Below the pieces are notes generated by a model. That model was given only the letters and a program-made list of their open reading frames with translations, was not told the origin of the DNA and made no database searches. 64,000 bases of DNA. Origin: Anaerohabitans sp964387285. Its GTDB lineage: Bacteria; Zhuqueibacterota; Zhuqueibacteria; Residuimicrobiales; Residuimicrobiaceae. The stretch spans positions 62,001 through 126,000 of the forward strand of contig CAYLWO010000007.1 of the NCBI GenBank assembly GCA_964387285.1, given 5' to 3'. How positions within the stretch are numbered: position 1 is the stretch's first letter; each line of letters starts with the position of its first letter. The translations under genes and the position numbers were made by a program. Shown here in pieces: positions 59,953-64,000 of this stretch.

Positions 59953-62900
59953 TCAATCATCCTGTCGTTGGATGTAAACATCCTGTCGTAACGAGTTCTC
60001 TATTCTTCTGCTGAATAATTGTGTGATTTTTTTACGCGGTATTTTTCCAATGAAGGTGATGGTGGCGCCGACGTCCTTCTGAGAATGAATCAGCAATTCG
60101 CCCCCAAGAGATTTTGCACGCCGCTGCATATTTTGCAAACCATGACCGCGTCGACCATCGCCGTCCGCCATCCCTCGCCCATTGTCGGACAAAACCAGTT
60201 TCAGTTTTTTGTTTTGCATTTCAATCAAAAGCGAGACAAGCGTGCAATTACTGTGTTTGACGCAGTTGTGCGTAGCTTCTTTGAATAAAAGATAAAGCTG
60301 CCGTCGATATTCCATGGGCAGATGCACAGAGCCTTCCACCCTGTTATTGAACGAAAACAGAATTCCCCTGGCCAAAAACATGTCGTGGTTGATATCCTTG
60401 ATTTTCACTACCAGATCGTGCAGCGAATCACGATGAGGATGAATCATCCAGATCAGATCATTCATGGAGTCGACCAGGGAACGGGCGATGTCAATGATCT
60501 TACCGATATTTTCTTTCGTTGTTTGCGATTTTTTTTGCGCCAATTCTCCCAAAATCGCGATTTCGGTCAAACCGGCGCCGATGGTGTCATGCAAATCGGC
60601 CGCGATGTGGATGCGCACCCGTTCAATGGCCAGCAAATAACGGACGCGCAAGAGGATGGCTGCCGCTATCAGACAGGCGACAATGACCAGACTGCCGGAA
60701 ATAAACCACCAGGTCATCCAAAAAGGCGGATGGATCATGACGCGAATGGACGTGCCTTGTTCGTTCCAAATGCCGTCGTTATTGGACGCCTTGACTCTGA
60801 AGCGGTAAACGCCGGGCGACAACGATGTGTAACTGGCATAGCGTTTGTTCGCGTCTGTATAGACCCAATCACGATCCAGTCCCACCATCTGGTACGCATA
60901 ACGATTTTTCAAAGGCGCCTGAAAATCCAGTGCCGTGAATTCAAAAGCGAAAAAATTATCCTGATAAGACAGGTCGATGTCGCGAATGTTTTCTATCGCA
61001 TGTCCGAGGTCGGCCTCTTTGTTAAATATTGAAAAAGAGGTGATGGCGACTCTCGGGGGCTGAGCATTATGGGTGATTTTTTCCGGATAAAAAATGTTCA
61101 AGCCGGTAATGCCGCCGAAAAAAATTTCTCCTAATCGGTTTTGAAAGTATGATCCTGCATTAAATTCCAGATCCTGCAAGCCGTCTTCCACCGTGTAATT
61201 GGTAAAGACTTCCAGAGCAGGATCAAATCGTGACAAACCCTTGTTGGTGCTGATCCAGAGGAAATGCTTTGCGTCTTCCACTATGCCGTAAATAACATTA
61301 TCCGCCAAACCGTTATCCACGGTATAGCACTTGAACGTTTTCTGATGAATGTCAAATTTGTTCAAACCGCCGCCCCAGGTGCCAATCCACAGGACGTCGT
61401 GCGAGTCCAAATGCATGGCAAAAATATAGTCATTGCTCAAGCTGCGAGGATTTTCCGGCGCTGCGCGATAATGGTGGAAAAAGTTGTTCCGGCGATCATA
61501 TTCGTTTAATCCTCCGCCCTCTGTGCCTATCCAAAATGTTCCCGAACGATCCTGCACAATGCTGCGAACATAATCACAGCTGATGCTGCCGGGATTGGCA
61601 GCATCCGTCACATGGTGAACAAAAGTCTCGGTTTCGCTGTCAAAGCGATCCAGGCCGCCGCCGAAGGTGCTGATCCAGAGATACCTTTGTTCATCCTCAT
61701 AAATCGCCCGAATGCCGTTGTTGTTGAGACTGTTGTCGTTTTGCGGATCGTGTACAAAACGACGGCAATAACCGGTGTGTGGATCGAATTTATTGAAACC
61801 GTTGCTCTCGGTGGTTACCCAAAACTGTCCCTTATGGTCGCGAAAGATATGGCGTACTTTATCCTCGCTCAGCGTATGCGGATCATGAGGATTGTGGCGG
61901 AAATGTCGCCAGCGGTTGTTCTTGCGATCAAAGGCGTTCAGGCCGCCGCCTTTGGTGCCGATCCACAAAACACGATTTTCATCTTCGTAAAGACCCCAAA
62001 TAAAATTATTGGTCAATCCCGGCGGCTCGTCTTTATTCATCCGTATGTGGGTAAACTGAATCTTGTTGCGGTTCACTTTATTGATGCCGCCGGTATAGGT
62101 GCCCACCCAAATAATGCCGGAGCGGTCTTTGTAAATGCTGTACACTTCATCGGAACTCAACGTATTCAGATCATTGTCGATATGATGGAGATGCAGGAAG
62201 GATTCACTTTTAGGTTCAAAGATATTGACCCCGCCGCCGTTAGCGCCAATCCACAAAAAACCTTGTTCATCTTCATATAGAGCATAAATGGAATTATGGG
62301 ACAAGCCGGACTTTTGCCCAGGATGGTGTCGATAGTGACGAAATCGCGGGCGATTGTTTTCCGTATCATCCAGCCGGTCCAGCCCCCCTCCGTCCGTACC
62401 GATCCAGAGGATGCCGCTCCTGCCAAAATGCAATTTACGAATCACCGAAAATCCCAGGGAATGGGGATCACGAGGATCAGGTAAAAAGCGACGCCATTGA
62501 CCGGTGCGCGGATCAAAGTGGTTCAAGCCGCCGCCTCCTGTACCGATCCAAAGATGGCCGTCGCGGTCTTCACAGACACACAGCACTTTATTGTGCGACA
62601 ACGAATTGACATTGCGGGGATCATGTCGGAAATGAAAAAATGAGCGTAGCGCCGGATTGTAGCGATCCAATCCGTTGTCCGTGCCGACCCAAAGCACGCC
62701 GTACCGATCCTGGTATACGGCATTAACAATGTCGCTGCTCAGGCTTTTTGCATCCAACGGGTCGTGGCGAAAGCGCGTAAACTGTTTGCGGTCAGGATCA
62801 AAACGGTTAAGCCCGCCTTGAAAGGTGCCGATCCACAGCATCCCGGTGCTGTCTTCACAGATGGCCTGCAAAAAGTCGTGCGAAAGGCTATTGGCGTTGC

Positions 62901-63165
62901 GCGATTCATTACGGTAAATGGTGAATGAATACCCATCATACCTTTTCAATCCGTCAACCGTGCAAAACCACAAAAAGCCGCGCGAATCCTGCAAAATATC
63001 CTGCACAACGATTTGCGATAAACCCTGAAGCGGAGAAATGCACTCTATCTTTCGTTCTAATTGTTTGAGCTGCCAAAAAGAGTCCAGGTAGGAACCGGCG
63101 CCGGTTTTTTGCGGGACAATAGAAATTGTTGCACAAAATAACAGGACCTCAGTCCAAAATATCAT
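59953..63165 (-). CDS. Sensor histidine kinase with Reg_prop propellers and Y_Y_Y domain
   Basis: Inner-membrane sensor of 1070 residues. After a signal or membrane segment (FWTEVLLFCATISIV), about 13 Reg_prop repeats (LWIGTFQGGLNRFDPD, LWIGTDGGGLDRLDD, FWIGTEGGGLNEYDRR) fill about 45-680, enough for two seven-bladed propellers. A Y_Y_Y domain (YAYQMVGLDRDWVYTDANK) follows, then one transmembrane helix (FISGSLVIVACLIAAAILL). The HisKA_3-type dimer region has phospho-acceptor His859 in HIAADLHDTIGAG, and the ATPase ends with DNGRGMADGDGRRGHGLQNM. This resembles Bacteroidota glycan sensors, but with a NarL/LytS-type kinase; no response regulator is adjacent. Start ATG 63165 or TTG 63186 both have weak signals. 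Confidence 0.9.
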   Translation of the reverse strand: MIFWTEVLLFCATISIVPQKTGAGSYLDSFWQLKQLERKIECISPLQGLSQIVVQDILQDSRGFLWFCTVDGLKRYDGYSFTIYRNESRNANSLSHDFLQAICEDSTGMLWIGTFQGGLNRFDPDRKQFTRFRHDPLDAKSLSSDIVNAVYQDRYGVLWVGTDNGLDRYNPALRSFFHFRHDPRNVNSLSHNKVLCVCEDRDGHLWIGTGGGGLNHFDPRTGQWRRFLPDPRDPHSLGFSVIRKLHFGRSGILWIGTDGGGLDRLDDTENNRPRFRHYRHHPGQKSGLSHNSIYALYEDEQGFLWIGANGGGVNIFEPKSESFLHLHHIDNDLNTLSSDEVYSIYKDRSGIIWVGTYTGGINKVNRNKIQFTHIRMNKDEPPGLTNNFIWGLYEDENRVLWIGTKGGGLNAFDRKNNRWRHFRHNPHDPHTLSEDKVRHIFRDHKGQFWVTTESNGFNKFDPHTGYCRRFVHDPQNDNSLNNNGIRAIYEDEQRYLWISTFGGGLDRFDSETETFVHHVTDAANPGSISCDYVRSIVQDRSGTFWIGTEGGGLNEYDRRNNFFHHYRAAPENPRSLSNDYIFAMHLDSHDVLWIGTWGGGLNKFDIHQKTFKCYTVDNGLADNVIYGIVEDAKHFLWISTNKGLSRFDPALEVFTNYTVEDGLQDLEFNAGSYFQNRLGEIFFGGITGLNIFYPEKITHNAQPPRVAITSFSIFNKEADLGHAIENIRDIDLSYQDNFFAFEFTALDFQAPLKNRYAYQMVGLDRDWVYTDANKRYASYTSLSPGVYRFRVKASNNDGIWNEQGTSIRVMIHPPFWMTWWFISGSLVIVACLIAAAILLRVRYLLAIERVRIHIAADLHDTIGAGLTEIAILGELAQKKSQTTKENIGKIIDIARSLVDSMNDLIWMIHPHRDSLHDLVVKIKDINHDMFLARGILFSFNNRVEGSVHLPMEYRRQLYLLFKEATHNCVKHSNCTLVSLLIEMQNKKLKLVLSDNGRGMADGDGRRGHGLQNMQRRAKSLGGELLIHSQKDVGATITFIGKIPRKKITQLFSRRIENSLRQDVYIQRQDD

Positions 63166-63363
63166 TGTCTTTTGTCTGGCCGACAAATTGGTTACCCGTG
63201 CGGTTTTTCAAGGGACGTTATTGTTGAAAACAATATACGTTTTCTCCAGCCATAGAGTCAAGTGATTTATGCAGATAGCAGATAGAGGAGGCGGGGGCGG
63301 GATTTTACTGGCTTTTTGGTTTTCTAGTTTGCAAAATGGTCAGCAATAAAGTTTTCAACAAAG

Positions 63364-63688
63364 TTACTTTTGCAAGCGTTCAGGCACAATAAACGAATGG
63401 TCACCCATCTGCAGTGCTGCCCTGTACTACCGCACATGGTCATTACTCGGATAGTCGACCATTTTAGCAGCCGGATCGCCGCTCACCAGCACGCTGTCCA
63501 CACTGATATTATCGACTGCATTGATCATCAGGCCGAGCGCCGTTCACGTTCAGAACAGTTGGACCTGTTTTTGGAGGATCGCTTAAATCAAAAGCTGATT
63601 TCAGGTCGCTACTCTGCGGCATGCCATTGGGAGCACATAAAGCAATAATCAAGGCAAAAAAAGCTATTGCCCATAGTAGCCTTTTCAT
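63364..63688 (-). pseudogene. Small secreted-protein gene, apparently frameshifted and carrying an internal stop
   Basis: ATG 63688 follows a strong GGAGG. It opens a 59-residue reading frame with a signal peptide (KRLLWAIAFFALIIALC) that ends at 63509. After a one-base shift near 63540 the frame continues ALGLMINAVDNISVDSVLVS and DPAAKMVDYPSNDHV, hits TAG at 63427-63429, then runs to ALQMGDHSFIVPERLQK and stop at 63364-63366. The protein-like composition after the shift suggests a decayed gene. Sequencing error or a genuine 59-residue product are alternatives. The 198 nt to its left, up to the kinase start, show no other gene. Confidence 0.35.
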
Positions 63689-64000
63689 CTCTGCCTCCAA
63701 AAAAGTACACGTTGTTTGCAAGTTAAAAACTATGCTGCCTCACAGGAAGGTCATAATGCAACTGAAAGGTTACACCTGTCACAATAAAGTCGCTTTTATA
63801 CAGAATTTACCATCGAACTCTCTTTCTGCTAAATGCAATAAATGAAAAATTTAGCGAATATGGACATCCACAAGATCGAATCCATCAGTTTTATAATGCG
63901 AAAATTGTGCCAAAATTAATTCTTTGCGACATTGCGAATTGGCGTTAGCAGTGATTTATCACAGTCCCCTGCTGATTCATTGAATAGTGTCGAGTTGAAT
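63689..64000. other. Gene-free right end (312 nt)
   Basis: No coding region can be supported here. On the minus strand a frame without stops enters from the right edge for about 87 nt and then stops, possibly the tail of a gene outside the window. A GG-N10-GC match (TTGGCACAATTTTCGCA on the minus strand, 63897-63913) resembles a sigma-54 -24/-12 promoter, about 200 nt upstream of the decayed small gene. Confidence 0.3.

Noticed and set aside
63897..63913. Sigma-54-like GG-N10-GC match
   Set aside because: The elements match loosely, the downstream gene looks degraded, and one such match can arise by chance.
1..64000. CRISPR arrays, tRNA/rRNA genes, insertion sequences and prophage genes
   Set aside because: I looked for regular repeat-spacer patterns, tRNA-like cloverleaf ends and transposase motifs and saw none; a covariance-model scan could still find a missed tRNA.

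Overview
The window looks like chromosome from an uncultured Gram-negative bacterium of the Fibrobacterota-Chlorobiota-Bacteroidota neighbourhood, most like candidate phylum KSB1 or Calditrichota. This placement is inferred from gene content, not from a marker tree. Supporting signs are secreted proteins ending in type IX-like sorting domains (one with an HPNPFNP motif), a PorV-like barrel protein, BamD and Lnt for an outer membrane, many UroD-like proteins near sugar enzymes, and a large beta-propeller sensor kinase. Almost everything lies on the minus strand. No rRNA, tRNA, CRISPR array or insertion sequence was seen.

Layout. 0-8.3 kb: adenosine deaminase (cut by the left edge), an ImuC/DnaE2-like polymerase, and a giant surface protein whose stop codon overlaps the polymerase ribosome-binding site. 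8.4-21.4 kb: an accessory sugar block. A tight minus-strand run (six-hairpin glycosidase, TIM-barrel glycosidase-like protein, sugar isomerase, MtaA-like UroD protein, GNAT-like protein) is divergent from a second six-hairpin glycosidase plus a sodium:solute symporter; a Gfo/Idh/MocA oxidoreductase faces them. 21.6-27.6 kb: a cell-envelope block with a likely selenoprotein related to 5'-nucleotidases, a PorV-OmpA-AMIN fusion, and a secreted NHL propeller protein. 27.8-38 kb: ptb and buk around a vapBC pair, apt, asnS, a universal stress protein, gpsA, purM, a DUF4416 gene, a secreted protein and glutamate dehydrogenase. 38-41.8 kb: an Hsp15-like S4 protein, a HypD-like glycyl radical enzyme and a Crp/Fnr regulator.

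42-55 kb is a dense housekeeping stretch: glycosyltransferase, nadD, bamD, an unknown envelope protein, lnt, ruvX, an HU/IHF gene, rel, dnaB, a family 4 uracil-DNA glycosylase, coaBC, rpoZ, gmk and yicC. Genes overlap often, and several starts are TTG or GTG. 55-63 kb: a DUF2914 membrane protein, dCMP deaminase, a second UroD-like plus glycosidase-like pair, and a Reg_prop/Y_Y_Y sensor kinase. The right end holds a small secreted-protein gene that appears frameshifted.

The main find is at 21590-22573. An in-frame TGA sits exactly where relatives carry the second Cys of a Pro-Cys-Gly-Cys motif, and a 7-bp hairpin with a GGC loop lies 22 nt downstream, as expected of a bacterial SECIS. The usual 5'-nucleotidase metal ligands are changed, so the protein may be a redox enzyme on a metallophosphatase fold.
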